Origin: Mucilaginibacter sp. L3T2-6
GTDB taxonomy: Bacteria; Bacteroidota; Bacteroidia; Sphingobacteriales; Sphingobacteriaceae
Length of the DNA stretch: 64,000 nucleotides
Reading direction: 5' to 3'
Assembly: GCF_030519355.1 (NCBI RefSeq)
Contig: NZ_JAUMKC010000014.1
Span: forward strand, 62,001-126,000
In this document: positions 35,498 to 44,016 of the stretch, one piece after another
Numbering within the stretch: the first letter of the stretch is position 1
Layout of the letters: each line of letters begins with the position of its first letter
Translations under genes and position numbers: made by a program
The notes under the pieces: model-generated
The model's database searches: none
Told to the model about the DNA's origin: nothing
Seen by the model: only the letters and a program-made list of their open reading frames with translations

Positions 35498-37063
35498 ATG
35501 ACTTCTGCTTATTTATACGTCCGTGTAAGTACGGATGAGCAAAAAAGAAAAGGCTACTCCCTGCCTGAACAGGAAGACCGTTTACTACGCCACTGTGAAT
35601 TTAACAACATCGAGGTAAAAGGTATTTTCCGGGAAGACTACTCTGCCAAAAACTTCAAAAGGCCGGAATGGAACAAATTGTTGACCGTCGTTAAAAACCG
35701 TAAAAAGAAAGACCGGGAAAATATCCTTTTCATTAAATGGGACAGGTTTAGCAGGAACATTGAATTTGCCTACCAGATGATCGGTATTTTAAGGGCGATC
35801 AATGTGCAGGCGATGGCCATCGACCAGCCGATTGATTTTAGCATTCCTGAGAGCACGGTAATGCTTGCGGTTTATTTATCTATCCCTGAAGCTGAAAATG
35901 GAAGACGAGCGTTAAACACCTCCGGTGGTATGCGCAGGGCCAGGAAAGAAGGCCGCTGGATGGGCGCGGCACCTAAAGGCTACCAAAACCTGGTGTATCC
36001 CGATGGAAGGAAGTATATCGCCCCAAAACATCCTGAAGCAGCTTTAATGAAATGGGTATTTGAGGAATTGTCTAAAGGTATTCTTGTTGCCGAACAGGTC
36101 CGCAAAATTGCTTGTCAGAGAGGCCTCAAATGTGAACGCAATAATTTCTGGAAACTCATCCGCAATCCGATGTATGCGGGTATCATCGTAGTTCCCCCAT
36201 TTGAAAACGAGGAAATGCAGTTTGTAAAATCTCAGCATGAGGCCCTGATATCGCAAACACTTTTTTATGAAGTTCAAAACATTTTAAATGGCAATAAGCG
36301 CCCTATAGCTACCAAAGTTGTATCAAAGGATATGCTACCGCTACGTGGCTTTTTAGAGTGCCCGGATTGTAACCGGATGCTAACAGGCAGCGCATCAAAA
36401 GGAAGGCACGAACGCTATTATTATTACCATTGCACCGGCACTACCTGTAAATGCAGGTTCAAGGCAGAAACAGTCAATCAATACTTTGAGGATGAACTGA
36501 TCAAGTTCAATTTAGCACCGGGTGTTGGCGAACTGTTTAAAATGGTGGTTATGGACGAATGCAGATCAACCAGCAGGGATGATTTAGATGAAAAGAAAGT
36601 TATCTCAAATAGGATTGAAGAGCAGGAATTAATCTTATCTAAGGCCAGGAAAAGGCTATTAAAAGAAGAGATTGATGCCGATGATTTTAAAGCGATAAAA
36701 GCCGAATGTAATGAAGAATTAAGGCTATTAGAAAGTAAACTGGCGGACCTTCCGGCTAAATCAAATGAGTTAAAGTCTATTGAGATGCTTTTAGACGTAG
36801 TAATAGCCCGATATTCAAATATCCTGCAACACTATAAAAATCAGCCAGTTGAGGAAAAGAGGAAAATTATTGGTTCGATGTACCCCAAAAATCTATGTTT
36901 TGACGGAACCCAACATCGAACCGCTTATTTGAGTGAACCACTTTCTCTTATCTTGCTGATAAACAGCAATTTACAAGGCAAAAAAAGAGGGGAAAAGTTG
37001 TCTTTTTACAACCTTTCCCCTCAAGTAGCCCGTAGGGGAATCGAACCCCTGTTTCAAGAATGA
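35498..37063 (+). CDS. Large serine recombinase (ICE integrase)
   Basis: 521 residues. Serine recombinase catalytic domain at 1-150 with the nucleophile Ser11 (YVRVSTDEQ) and the RWDRFSRN-type segment (WDRFSRN near 85); recombinase domain with PKGYQNL around 160; a zinc ribbon (CPDCNRMLTG to CKCRF, about 288-325); then a coiled coil (LILSKARKRLLKEE). It integrates and excises the element. The last 15 residues (SPQVARRGIEPLFQE) are encoded by the tRNA-Glu gene on the other strand, so the natural end of the protein changes when the element excises. The stop codon overlaps the tRNA anticodon (37061-37063). Confidence 0.9.
   Translation: MTSAYLYVRVSTDEQKRKGYSLPEQEDRLLRHCEFNNIEVKGIFREDYSAKNFKRPEWNKLLTVVKNRKKKDRENILFIKWDRFSRNIEFAYQMIGILRAINVQAMAIDQPIDFSIPESTVMLAVYLSIPEAENGRRALNTSGGMRRARKEGRWMGAAPKGYQNLVYPDGRKYIAPKHPEAALMKWVFEELSKGILVAEQVRKIACQRGLKCERNNFWKLIRNPMYAGIIVVPPFENEEMQFVKSQHEALISQTLFYEVQNILNGNKRPIATKVVSKDMLPLRGFLECPDCNRMLTGSASKGRHERYYYYHCTGTTCKCRFKAETVNQYFEDELIKFNLAPGVGELFKMVVMDECRSTSRDDLDEKKVISNRIEEQELILSKARKRLLKEEIDADDFKAIKAECNEELRLLESKLADLPAKSNELKSIEMLLDVVIARYSNILQHYKNQPVEEKRKIIGSMYPKNLCFDGTQHRTAYLSEPLSLILLINSNLQGKKRGEKLSFYNLSPQVARRGIEPLFQE
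36987..37022 (-). terminator. Terminator of tRNA-Glu lying inside the recombinase 3' end
   Basis: GAGGGGAAAAGTTGT at 36987-37001 and ACAACCTTTCCCCTC at 37008-37022 form a 15-bp stem with one mismatch. Read on the minus strand the stem is followed by a T6 run, a textbook rho-independent terminator immediately 3' of tRNA-Glu. The same bases encode part of the recombinase tail on the plus strand. Confidence 0.7.
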
Positions 37064-37097
37064 AAATCTTGCGTCCTAACCCCTAGACGAACGGGCC
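37026..37097 (-). tRNA. tRNA-Glu (anticodon TTC)
   Basis: A full cloverleaf can be drawn on the minus strand: acceptor GGCCCGT with ACGGGCT (position 1-72 is a G-U pair), anticodon stem CAAGA/TCTTG with loop TTTTCAT, anticodon UUC (complement at 37062-37064), and T arm with GGTTCGATTCC. The CCA end is not encoded, as is common in Bacteroidota. Its 3' half also encodes the C-terminal residues of the serine recombinase on the opposite strand; this is the ICE attachment site. Confidence 0.95.
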
Positions 37098-37318
37098 ATT
37101 TTTGGCTTTTCCCGCTGCTTTGAATCGTTATGACCCTTTGTTTTGGGATTGCAAAGATAAGCGTAAAATGGATAATTAAAAATATTTTTAAAAAAAAGTA
37201 GGGAAAGTTTAAAGATCAGTAAACATCGGAACGGCCTGACAATAATCGAAGAATTTTACGGCCAGATGAACGGCCTATGCATCAGCATTTTACACCCTAA
37301 CCATTACACCTTTCAGCC

Positions 37319-37370
37319 TTTACTGTCTTTCCGGACTTTACTGACTTTCCGACTAAAACCTTTATCTTTA
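37319..37370 (+). promoter_or_regulatory. 18-bp tandem repeat and -7-like box before the ergothioneine operon
   Basis: TTTACTGTCTTTCCGGAC (37319-37336) is followed directly by TTTACTGACTTTCCGACT (37337-37354), 15 of 18 positions identical. TATCTTTA at 37363-37370 resembles the Bacteroidota -7 box TAnnTTTG and lies 23 bp upstream of the DUF427 start. The tandem repeat sits where the -33 region or an activator site would be. Confidence 0.4.
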
Positions 37371-37393
37371 TACTACATATCTAACCAACCTAT

Positions 37394-37675
37394 ATGAAAG
37401 CAGTATGGAACAACCAGGTGATTGCCGAGAGCAATGACACCATTGTAGTTGAAAACAATCATTATTTCCCTAAAGAAAGCGTTAAGGCCGAGTACCTGGA
37501 GCCGTCGCCGGCACATACTACCTGCCCATGGAAGGGAGTAGCATCTTATTATACCCTTAAGGTAGACGGCCAGGAAAACCGCGACGCGGCCTGGTATTAC
37601 CCCGACCCCAAGCCCGCCGCCGCAAACATTACCAACTACGTAGCGTTCTGGAAGGGTGTTAAGGTAACCGAATAA
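37394..37675 (+). CDS. DUF427-family protein
   Basis: 93 residues matching the DUF427 pattern: MKAVWNNQVIAESNDTIVVE, ENNHYFPKESV, the conserved TTCPWKGVASYYTL and a DAAWYYPDPKP segment. The family is small and beta-rich, and its function is not established. It heads a tight six-gene operon, 3 bp upstream of the flavoprotein gene. Confidence 0.85.
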   Translation: MKAVWNNQVIAESNDTIVVENNHYFPKESVKAEYLEPSPAHTTCPWKGVASYYTLKVDGQENRDAAWYYPDPKPAAANITNYVAFWKGVKVTE

Positions 37676-37678
37676 ACC

Positions 37679-39064
37679 ATGAAGCAATACGATGCAATAA
37701 TAATTGGTGCGGGGCAGGCCGGCGGTCCGCTGGCAAAAAAACTGGCTGAAGCGGGCAAAAAGACTGCGATAATTGAAAAACGCTGGGTGGGCGGCACGTG
37801 CGTAAACGATGGCTGCACGCCTACCAAAACCATGATAGCTTCAGCAAAGATGGCTTACTTAGCCGCCAATAGTTCGCCGCTCGGCATTAAAATTAAAAAC
37901 TACTCGGTAGACCTGGCAAAGATTAAAAAACGCAAGGACGATATAGTGCACAAATCGCGCAGCGGCAACCAGAAAGGGATAGAAAAAACGCAGAACCTTG
38001 ACCTGCTTTTTGGCGAAGCCCGCTTTACCGGCGAAAAAACTGTTGAAGTAAAACTAAACAGCGGCCGAACCAAAGAGCTGAAAGCCGACCTGATTTTCAT
38101 TAATACGGGCGCCAAGCCACTGATCCCTGAAATTGAAGGGATCGAAGAAACAGGTTATCTTGATTCTACTTCGATTATGGACCTTACCTCCGTACCGGGC
38201 CATTTGCTGGTTATAGGCGGCAACTATATCGGGCTGGAGTTTGGACAGATGTTCCGGAGGTTCGGCAGCAAGGTAACAGTTATTGAAAAATCCGGCAGGA
38301 TTGTATCGCGCGAGGATGAAGACATTTCGGAAGAACTGACAAAAATCCTTCAGGCTGAGGACATTGATATCCGTGTAAATTCTACGGTTACTAAATTTAA
38401 AAGGAAACAAGGCGGCAAAATCATTGCAACCGTAAACACAAATGGTGCGGAAGAAAAAATCAAATGCTCGCATGTGCTGATAGCCTCGGGCCGCGTACCG
38501 CAGTCGAAGGCGCTTCAACTGGATGTCACAGGCGTGAAGGCTGATGACAGAGGTTACATAACGGTTAACGACCAACTGGAAACCAATGTAAAAGGCATTT
38601 ACGCTTTGGGTGATGTAAAGCCGGGACCGGCATTTACGCACATTAGCTATAACGATTATACCATCGTATACCGTAATCTAATTGAAAAACAAAACCTTTC
38701 AATAAAAGACAGGCCTGTACCCTACTGTATGTTCACCGACCCGCAGCTTGGCCATGTCGGCATCAGCGAAACCGAAGCAAAAAAACAGGGGATAAAATAT
38801 AAAGTAGCCAAATTGCCTATGGCCCACGTAGCGCGCGCCATCGAAACCGGCGATACCCGCGGCTTTATGAAGGCCATTGTTGACCCTGATACTAAAAAGA
38901 TACTTGGCGCAACGGTGCTCGGTCCGGAAGGAGGAGAAATTATGACTGTTCTGCAGATTGCCATGGAGGGCGGCATTACTTACGATAGGATTCGCTACTG
39001 TGTTTTCGCGCATCCGTTGTATGCAGAATCCTTAAACAACCTTTTCCTGGGGATGGAGGATTAA
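37679..39064 (+). CDS. Pyridine nucleotide-disulfide oxidoreductase (mercuric-reductase-like)
   Basis: 461 residues with the full flavoprotein layout: FAD-binding GAGQAGG at 10-16, redox-active disulfide Cys41-x4-Cys46 (GGTCVNDGCTPTK), NADPH-binding GGNYIGLEFG, the second FAD motif (YALGDV) and a C-terminal catalytic histidine in FAHPLYAES. It lacks the vicinal C-terminal cysteines of MerA, so it more likely reduces a disulfide or quinone. The operon with egtB and egtD raises the possibility that it keeps ergothioneine reduced. That is inference; dihydrolipoamide- or glutathione-type substrates are alternatives. Confidence 0.87.
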   Translation: MKQYDAIIIGAGQAGGPLAKKLAEAGKKTAIIEKRWVGGTCVNDGCTPTKTMIASAKMAYLAANSSPLGIKIKNYSVDLAKIKKRKDDIVHKSRSGNQKGIEKTQNLDLLFGEARFTGEKTVEVKLNSGRTKELKADLIFINTGAKPLIPEIEGIEETGYLDSTSIMDLTSVPGHLLVIGGNYIGLEFGQMFRRFGSKVTVIEKSGRIVSREDEDISEELTKILQAEDIDIRVNSTVTKFKRKQGGKIIATVNTNGAEEKIKCSHVLIASGRVPQSKALQLDVTGVKADDRGYITVNDQLETNVKGIYALGDVKPGPAFTHISYNDYTIVYRNLIEKQNLSIKDRPVPYCMFTDPQLGHVGISETEAKKQGIKYKVAKLPMAHVARAIETGDTRGFMKAIVDPDTKKILGATVLGPEGGEIMTVLQIAMEGGITYDRIRYCVFAHPLYAESLNNLFLGMED

Positions 39065-39070
39065 AGCCCG

Positions 39071-40036
39071 ATGATAAAGGCAGAACACCTCAGCAAAGAT
39101 TTCGGCAAAGTAAAAGCTGTCGACAGTATTTCGTTTGAAGTGGAAAAACACGAAAATCTTATCCTGCTGGGTACCAGCGGCTGCGGAAAAACCACCACGC
39201 TGAAGATGATCAACCGGCTGATCGAGCCGACGTCCGGCAGTATATTCATCAATGGTAAAAACATAATGGACCAGCCGCCCGAACTGTTACGGCGGGGGAT
39301 AGGCTATGTTTTGCAAAACAACGGGCTGTTTCCGCACTATACCGTTGCCGAAAATATTGCCGTGGTTCCGCAGTTATTGGGCTGGGATAAAAAGCGGGCC
39401 GACAAACGCATTTCCGAACTGCTGGAAAAACTTCACCTCACTAAAGATTACTTAAAAGCCTATCCCCGCGAACTAAGCGGCGGGCAGCAGCAGCGCGTTG
39501 GACTTGCACGGGCGTTAGTCGCCGATCCGGAAGTTTTGCTGATGGATGAACCTTTCGGCGCACTGGATAACGTTACCCGGTCAAAAATACATGCCGAATT
39601 CAAGGCATTGGATGAGCTGAAGCGCAAAACCATCATTATGGTTACCCACGATGTGCAGGAAGCCTTTGAACTGGGCGACCGCATCTGCCTGATGGATAAA
39701 GGGAAAATTGTACAGGATGGTACGCCTGCCGATTTGCTATTTAAACCGAAGAATGATTTTGTACGAAATTTTTTAAAGGAGCAAAAACTGCATCTTGAGT
39801 TCAAGACAATCTCGCTGGATGACATTTGGGAGTGGCTGCCATCGAAGCAAAAGCATACCACCGCAAAGCCACTCTCAGCTGCTACTGACTTTTGGACAGC
39901 GTTGGAACATTTTAACTTCGACCATGCCGACGCTATCACGATAAAAAATAAAGAAACCGGCGATGTGAAATTGGCAAGTTTTGAGGAACTGATGTCGGCA
40001 TTTTATCAATTTAAAAAACAAACACCCCATGAATGA
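39071..40036 (+). CDS. ABC transporter ATPase (OpuCA/EgtV-like)
   Basis: 321 residues: Walker A LGTSGCGKTT near residue 36, signature LSGGQQQR (about 136), Walker B LLMDEPFGALD and the switch His in MVTHDV. The partner gene (permease/binding protein) overlaps by 8 bp. It belongs to the quaternary-amine uptake family. Because the two genes are followed directly by egtB and egtD, ergothioneine is the most likely substrate, as in the EgtUV systems of other bacteria. The C-terminal 90 residues after the ATPase core have no CBS-domain motif that I can identify. Confidence 0.87.
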   Translation: MIKAEHLSKDFGKVKAVDSISFEVEKHENLILLGTSGCGKTTTLKMINRLIEPTSGSIFINGKNIMDQPPELLRRGIGYVLQNNGLFPHYTVAENIAVVPQLLGWDKKRADKRISELLEKLHLTKDYLKAYPRELSGGQQQRVGLARALVADPEVLLMDEPFGALDNVTRSKIHAEFKALDELKRKTIIMVTHDVQEAFELGDRICLMDKGKIVQDGTPADLLFKPKNDFVRNFLKEQKLHLEFKTISLDDIWEWLPSKQKHTTAKPLSAATDFWTALEHFNFDHADAITIKNKETGDVKLASFEELMSAFYQFKKQTPHE

Positions 40037-41606
40037 GCATCAGCAAAATTTGTGGGAATTTATGCAGCAGCAGAGCGATAAGCTGCTTACGCAAACACTA
40101 CAGCATATTGGGCTTACATTTATTTCACTGCTGATTGCCGTATTGATTGGCTTGCCGCTGGGTATTTTTATTGCACGCAAAAAACGATTCTCCGGGCCGG
40201 TACTTGGTGTGGCCGGCATTTTACAGACGGTGCCAAGCATTGCCCTGCTGGGCTTTATGATACCCCTGCTGGGCATTGGCGCCAAACCTGCTATTGTTGC
40301 CCTGCTGCTGTATGCGCTGCTGCCTATTTTGCGTAACACATTCACCGGTATTACCGGTGTAGATGCAGCCGTTAAGGAAGCTGCCGTTGCGATGGGCATG
40401 AGCAAAAGGCAGGTATTATTTAAGGTGGAGCTGCCGCTGGCCATGCCGGTTATATTTGCCGGCATCCGCACTGCTACGGTAATAACTGTGGGCGTAGCTA
40501 CTTTGGCATCATACATTGCAGCCGGTGGTTTAGGTGAGTTTATTTTCGGGGGAATCTCCTTAAATAATACCAACATGATTCTGGCCGGAGCGATACCGGC
40601 CGCGCTGCTCGCCATTATGTTTGATTTTTTGCTGGCGCGATTGCAAAAGCTCAACATTAAAAAGCTCAAAACTGCTACTGCCACTCTCCCCTTGCTGCTG
40701 GTTTTGCTATCTTCCTTTTACCTGCTCCCATCGGCCTATGGCAGTAAGCTAAAAGCCGGCTTCACCCCAGAGTTTATGGGACGCCGGGACGGAAACCTGG
40801 GCCTGATAAGCACCTATGGTCTTAAGATACAAACATTGGTGATCAACGACGCAGTGATGTACAAAGCCTGTTACGAAAAGCAATTGGATGTCATCAGCGG
40901 GTATTCTACAGACGGACGATTAAAGGCTTACGACCTGGTAGTTTTGGATGACGATAAATTTATTTTCCCTCCCTACTATGCAGCTCCGATTGTGCGGAAC
41001 GACGCGCTGAAAAAATTTCCGGAGCTGGAAACGACGCTTAATTTACTGTCCGGTAAAATTAATGACAGCGTAATGACCGCGCTTAACTACAGGACAGACT
41101 ATCTTCACCAAAGCCCCGAAAGGGTAGCTAAAGATTTTTTGGTCGCCAACAAATTATATAAGCCGGCTGGTGGCGGAAATGCGGGAGTTGTGCGCATCGG
41201 TTCGAAGATTTTTGGAGAACAGTATATCCTGGCAAGCATGTACAGCATGCTGATAAAAGGATATACTGATTATGATGTATCCACAAAAACCGGGCTGGGC
41301 GGTACAAAGATATGTTTTGATGCGTTGACGAATAATCAAATTGATTTTTACCCGGAGTACACCGGTACCGGTTTGCTGGCTATTTTGCAGCCATCAACCA
41401 AAATCATCGATTCGCTGACACATAGCAAGGATAAAACTTACGGGTATGTGCAGGAACAATTTGAAAAAAAGTATCAAATAAAATGGTTAAAGCCCATTGG
41501 CTTTAATAATGCCTATGCCCTGATGATGCGCAAGAAACAGGCGAAAACATTAAAAATTAAAACAATTTCGAATCTCAAACGATATTTAGAGACCAATAAA
41601 CGATGA
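40029..41606 (+). CDS. Fused ABC permease and substrate-binding protein (EgtU/OpuB-like), binding domain circularly permuted
   Basis: 525 residues. Residues 10-215 are the permease with the EAA-type loop (VKEAAVAMGMSKRQVL). After a hydrophobic segment (LLLVLLSSFYLLPS) comes a binding domain in swapped order: residues 240-375 hold the part that is normally second (GFTPEFMGRRDG, ISGYSTDGRLKAYDL, ALNYRTD), residues 387-525 the part that is normally first (RIGSKIFGEQYIL, YPEYTGTGLL, GFNNAYALMM, TISNLKRY). The fused architecture matches EgtU. Linked to egtB by a 4-bp overlap. Probable import of ergothioneine; choline, betaine or carnitine are alternatives. Confidence 0.82.
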   Translation: MNEHQQNLWEFMQQQSDKLLTQTLQHIGLTFISLLIAVLIGLPLGIFIARKKRFSGPVLGVAGILQTVPSIALLGFMIPLLGIGAKPAIVALLLYALLPILRNTFTGITGVDAAVKEAAVAMGMSKRQVLFKVELPLAMPVIFAGIRTATVITVGVATLASYIAAGGLGEFIFGGISLNNTNMILAGAIPAALLAIMFDFLLARLQKLNIKKLKTATATLPLLLVLLSSFYLLPSAYGSKLKAGFTPEFMGRRDGNLGLISTYGLKIQTLVINDAVMYKACYEKQLDVISGYSTDGRLKAYDLVVLDDDKFIFPPYYAAPIVRNDALKKFPELETTLNLLSGKINDSVMTALNYRTDYLHQSPERVAKDFLVANKLYKPAGGGNAGVVRIGSKIFGEQYILASMYSMLIKGYTDYDVSTKTGLGGTKICFDALTNNQIDFYPEYTGTGLLAILQPSTKIIDSLTHSKDKTYGYVQEQFEKKYQIKWLKPIGFNNAYALMMRKKQAKTLKIKTISNLKRYLETNKR

Positions 41607-42754
41607 ATTTAGCTGATTGCTACTTACAAGTACGTAACCGAACGGAATTGATATGTAGTCCGCTTCAAACGGAGGACTATGTAGTGCAGCCCGTGGTTGA
41701 TGTTAGTCCGCCTAAGTGGCACATCGGCCACGTTACCTGGTTTTTTGAGACATTTATACTTGAACCTTACGCCAAAGGCTATACAGCATACAACCCGGAT
41801 TATAACTACGTATTTAACAGCTATTATGAAACGGTAGGCAACCGTGTTATCCGCACTGACCGTGGCAATTTAAGCAGACCTACCGTAGCCGAGATTTATG
41901 CTTACCGAAAATATGTGGATGAAGCCATGGCCCGGTTTTTAAGTACTGAACCATCCGCTGATATTAAAGAATTATTGGTTCTGGGTTTTAACCACGAAGA
42001 GCAACACCAGGAACTGTTATATACTGACATTAAATACATCCTGGGGCATAACCCTTTGTTTCCCGCCTATGATAAAGATTACGCACCGGCGAAAACAAAA
42101 CCTGTTGCAAATGGTCAATTTATTAAACTCCAGGAAGGCATTTACGAAATAGGCTTTAACGGCGAAGGCTTTTGTTTTGATAATGAGCTTAACCGGCACA
42201 AGGTTTATTTAAACGAATTTGAAATAAGCCCTAACCTGGTAACCAACGGCGAATATTTGGAATTTATGAATGTAGGTGGTTACCGTGATTTTCGCCACTG
42301 GCACGCCGAGGGCTGGGATTGGGTAAGGAACAACAAGATTGAAGCGCCGCTTTACTGGCATAATATAGACGGGCAGTGGCATTATTATACTTACCGGGGG
42401 CTGGAACCGGTAAATAAAGAGGAGCCGCTTTGCCATATTAGTTACTTTGAAGCTTATGCATTTGCAGCCTGGAAAGGCTTAAGGCTGCCCACTGAATTTG
42501 AATGGGAAGCAGCATCCGCAAAATTTGCATGGGGCCAAAGATGGGAATGGACCGAAAGCTCATACCTGCCTTACCCTGGCTTTACCAAAGCGCCGGGCGC
42601 AATAGGAGAATATAACGGCAAATTTATGGTGAACCAGAAAGTGCTGCGCGGCGCATCGGAAGTAACGCCGCCCGGACATAGCCGTAATACCTACCGGAAC
42701 TTTTTTCAAACCAATTTACGATGGCAATTTACCGGCATAAGGCTGGCTAAGTAA
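41603..42754 (+). CDS. egtB: EgtB-type sulfoxide synthase (ergothioneine biosynthesis)
   Basis: 383 residues. The N-terminal DinB-like half carries the iron site His43 (WHIGH) and HEEQHQE (His131, His135, Glu137). The C-terminal half is the formylglycine-generating-enzyme-like fold (WLPTEFEWEAASA type: LRLPTEFEWEAA; ending VLRGASEV and RNFFQTNLRWQFTGIR). It joins trimethylhistidine with cysteine or gamma-glutamylcysteine using iron and oxygen. No egtA or egtC is nearby, which suggests the cysteine-using variant. Overlaps the transporter gene by 4 bp and precedes egtD by 17 bp. Confidence 0.9.
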   Translation: MNLADCYLQVRNRTELICSPLQTEDYVVQPVVDVSPPKWHIGHVTWFFETFILEPYAKGYTAYNPDYNYVFNSYYETVGNRVIRTDRGNLSRPTVAEIYAYRKYVDEAMARFLSTEPSADIKELLVLGFNHEEQHQELLYTDIKYILGHNPLFPAYDKDYAPAKTKPVANGQFIKLQEGIYEIGFNGEGFCFDNELNRHKVYLNEFEISPNLVTNGEYLEFMNVGGYRDFRHWHAEGWDWVRNNKIEAPLYWHNIDGQWHYYTYRGLEPVNKEEPLCHISYFEAYAFAAWKGLRLPTEFEWEAASAKFAWGQRWEWTESSYLPYPGFTKAPGAIGEYNGKFMVNQKVLRGASEVTPPGHSRNTYRNFFQTNLRWQFTGIRLAK

Positions 42755-42771
42755 TATGTAACCGAAACCTA

Positions 42772-43770
42772 ATGAAGAATACCGACACCACTATAGCGAA
42801 AGAAGAAATGCAGGGACAATCAAACTGCAGAACGGGAAAATTTTACGAGGACGTGATTTGCGGATTGAGTTCATCCCCAAAATTCTTAAGTTCGATGTAT
42901 TTTTATGATGCCGTGGGCGACAAACTTTTCCAGGACCTGATGGCTTGTGATGAATATTACCCAACCAATTGCGAACTGGAAATATTTTCTGAAAAAACAG
43001 CAGAAATATGCGAAGCCATTATGGGCGATGGGGATGCGTTCGATCTGATTGAGCTCGGTGCGGGGGATGCTTCCAAATCAACCTACCTGCTAAAATATCT
43101 TTTGGAGAAGGGGGCCGATTTCAGTTATCTGCCTATCGATATTTCGTCGAATACTATATCCTACCTCAACATTACCTTGCCTGTTACCTTGCCGAACCTG
43201 CAAATGACCGGCCTGAACGGCGAATATTTCGACATGCTGAAAAAAGCTTCGGTTATTTCAAATAAACGTAAAGTAGTAATGTTTTTAGGCTCGAACATCG
43301 GCAATATGCCGTTGGACGTTGCAACCCAGTTTTGCGCCGATGTGCGCAGCCACTTATCGGCGGGCGATATGATGCTGATCGGCGTAGACCTAAAGAAAAA
43401 CCCGGCTACTGTTCTGGCGGCCTATAACGATAAGGAGGGGATTACCAAACGTTTTAACCTTAACATGCTTGAACGTATTAACCGCGAGCTGGGCGGGGAT
43501 TTTGATGTCAGCCAGTTTGAGCACTATCCAACGTATGATCCTGAAACCGGGGCCTGCAAAAGCTACCTCATCAGCCTGCGCGATCAAACTGTAAGTATAC
43601 AAGGCAAAAGCATCTTTTTTGCGAAGGATGAATATATATTTATGGAGATATCCCAAAAGTTTACGGTGGCTGAAATTGATAATATGGCGCTTACCGCATC
43701 CTTTAAACCTGCTGTTCATTTCTTCGACAGCAAACATTGGTTTACTGATGCTATTTGGGTTGCAGCGTAA
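42772..43770 (+). CDS. egtD: EgtD histidine N-alpha-methyltransferase
   Basis: 332 residues of the DUF2260/EgtD family: an N-terminal DVICGLSSSPKFLSSMYFYD segment, AdoMet site ELGAGDASKS near residue 92, LPIDIS and FLGSNIGNMP further on. It trimethylates histidine to hercynine, the substrate of EgtB. It ends the six-gene operon. No egtE-like lyase is encoded here, so the last step must be done elsewhere or spontaneously. Confidence 0.92.
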   Translation: MKNTDTTIAKEEMQGQSNCRTGKFYEDVICGLSSSPKFLSSMYFYDAVGDKLFQDLMACDEYYPTNCELEIFSEKTAEICEAIMGDGDAFDLIELGAGDASKSTYLLKYLLEKGADFSYLPIDISSNTISYLNITLPVTLPNLQMTGLNGEYFDMLKKASVISNKRKVVMFLGSNIGNMPLDVATQFCADVRSHLSAGDMMLIGVDLKKNPATVLAAYNDKEGITKRFNLNMLERINRELGGDFDVSQFEHYPTYDPETGACKSYLISLRDQTVSIQGKSIFFAKDEYIFMEISQKFTVAEIDNMALTASFKPAVHFFDSKHWFTDAIWVAA

Positions 43771-44016
43771 ATAATTCAATCGGGTTCATCAAACCAAGCA
43801 AGTGCGCTTCTTTTGTTATTTTCTTAAAATTGACCGTAGATAGGCGTCGAAAAATATCATTATTATAATAAAAGCACAGTAAGCGGCTCATATTACGAAT
43901 GAATGCCCTTATCAACTAAACAAATAATAAAAATTATTTTTTTAAACACATTGTATGCCCGGGGGTTCTATATTTAACCAATTCTTTGCTTAAATTGAGC
44001 CAATAAAATACCTCCT

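Noticed and set aside
38054..38641. 195-residue minus-strand frame opposite the flavoprotein gene
   Set aside because: The plus strand encodes a full flavoprotein with intact motifs; the minus frame is a shadow.
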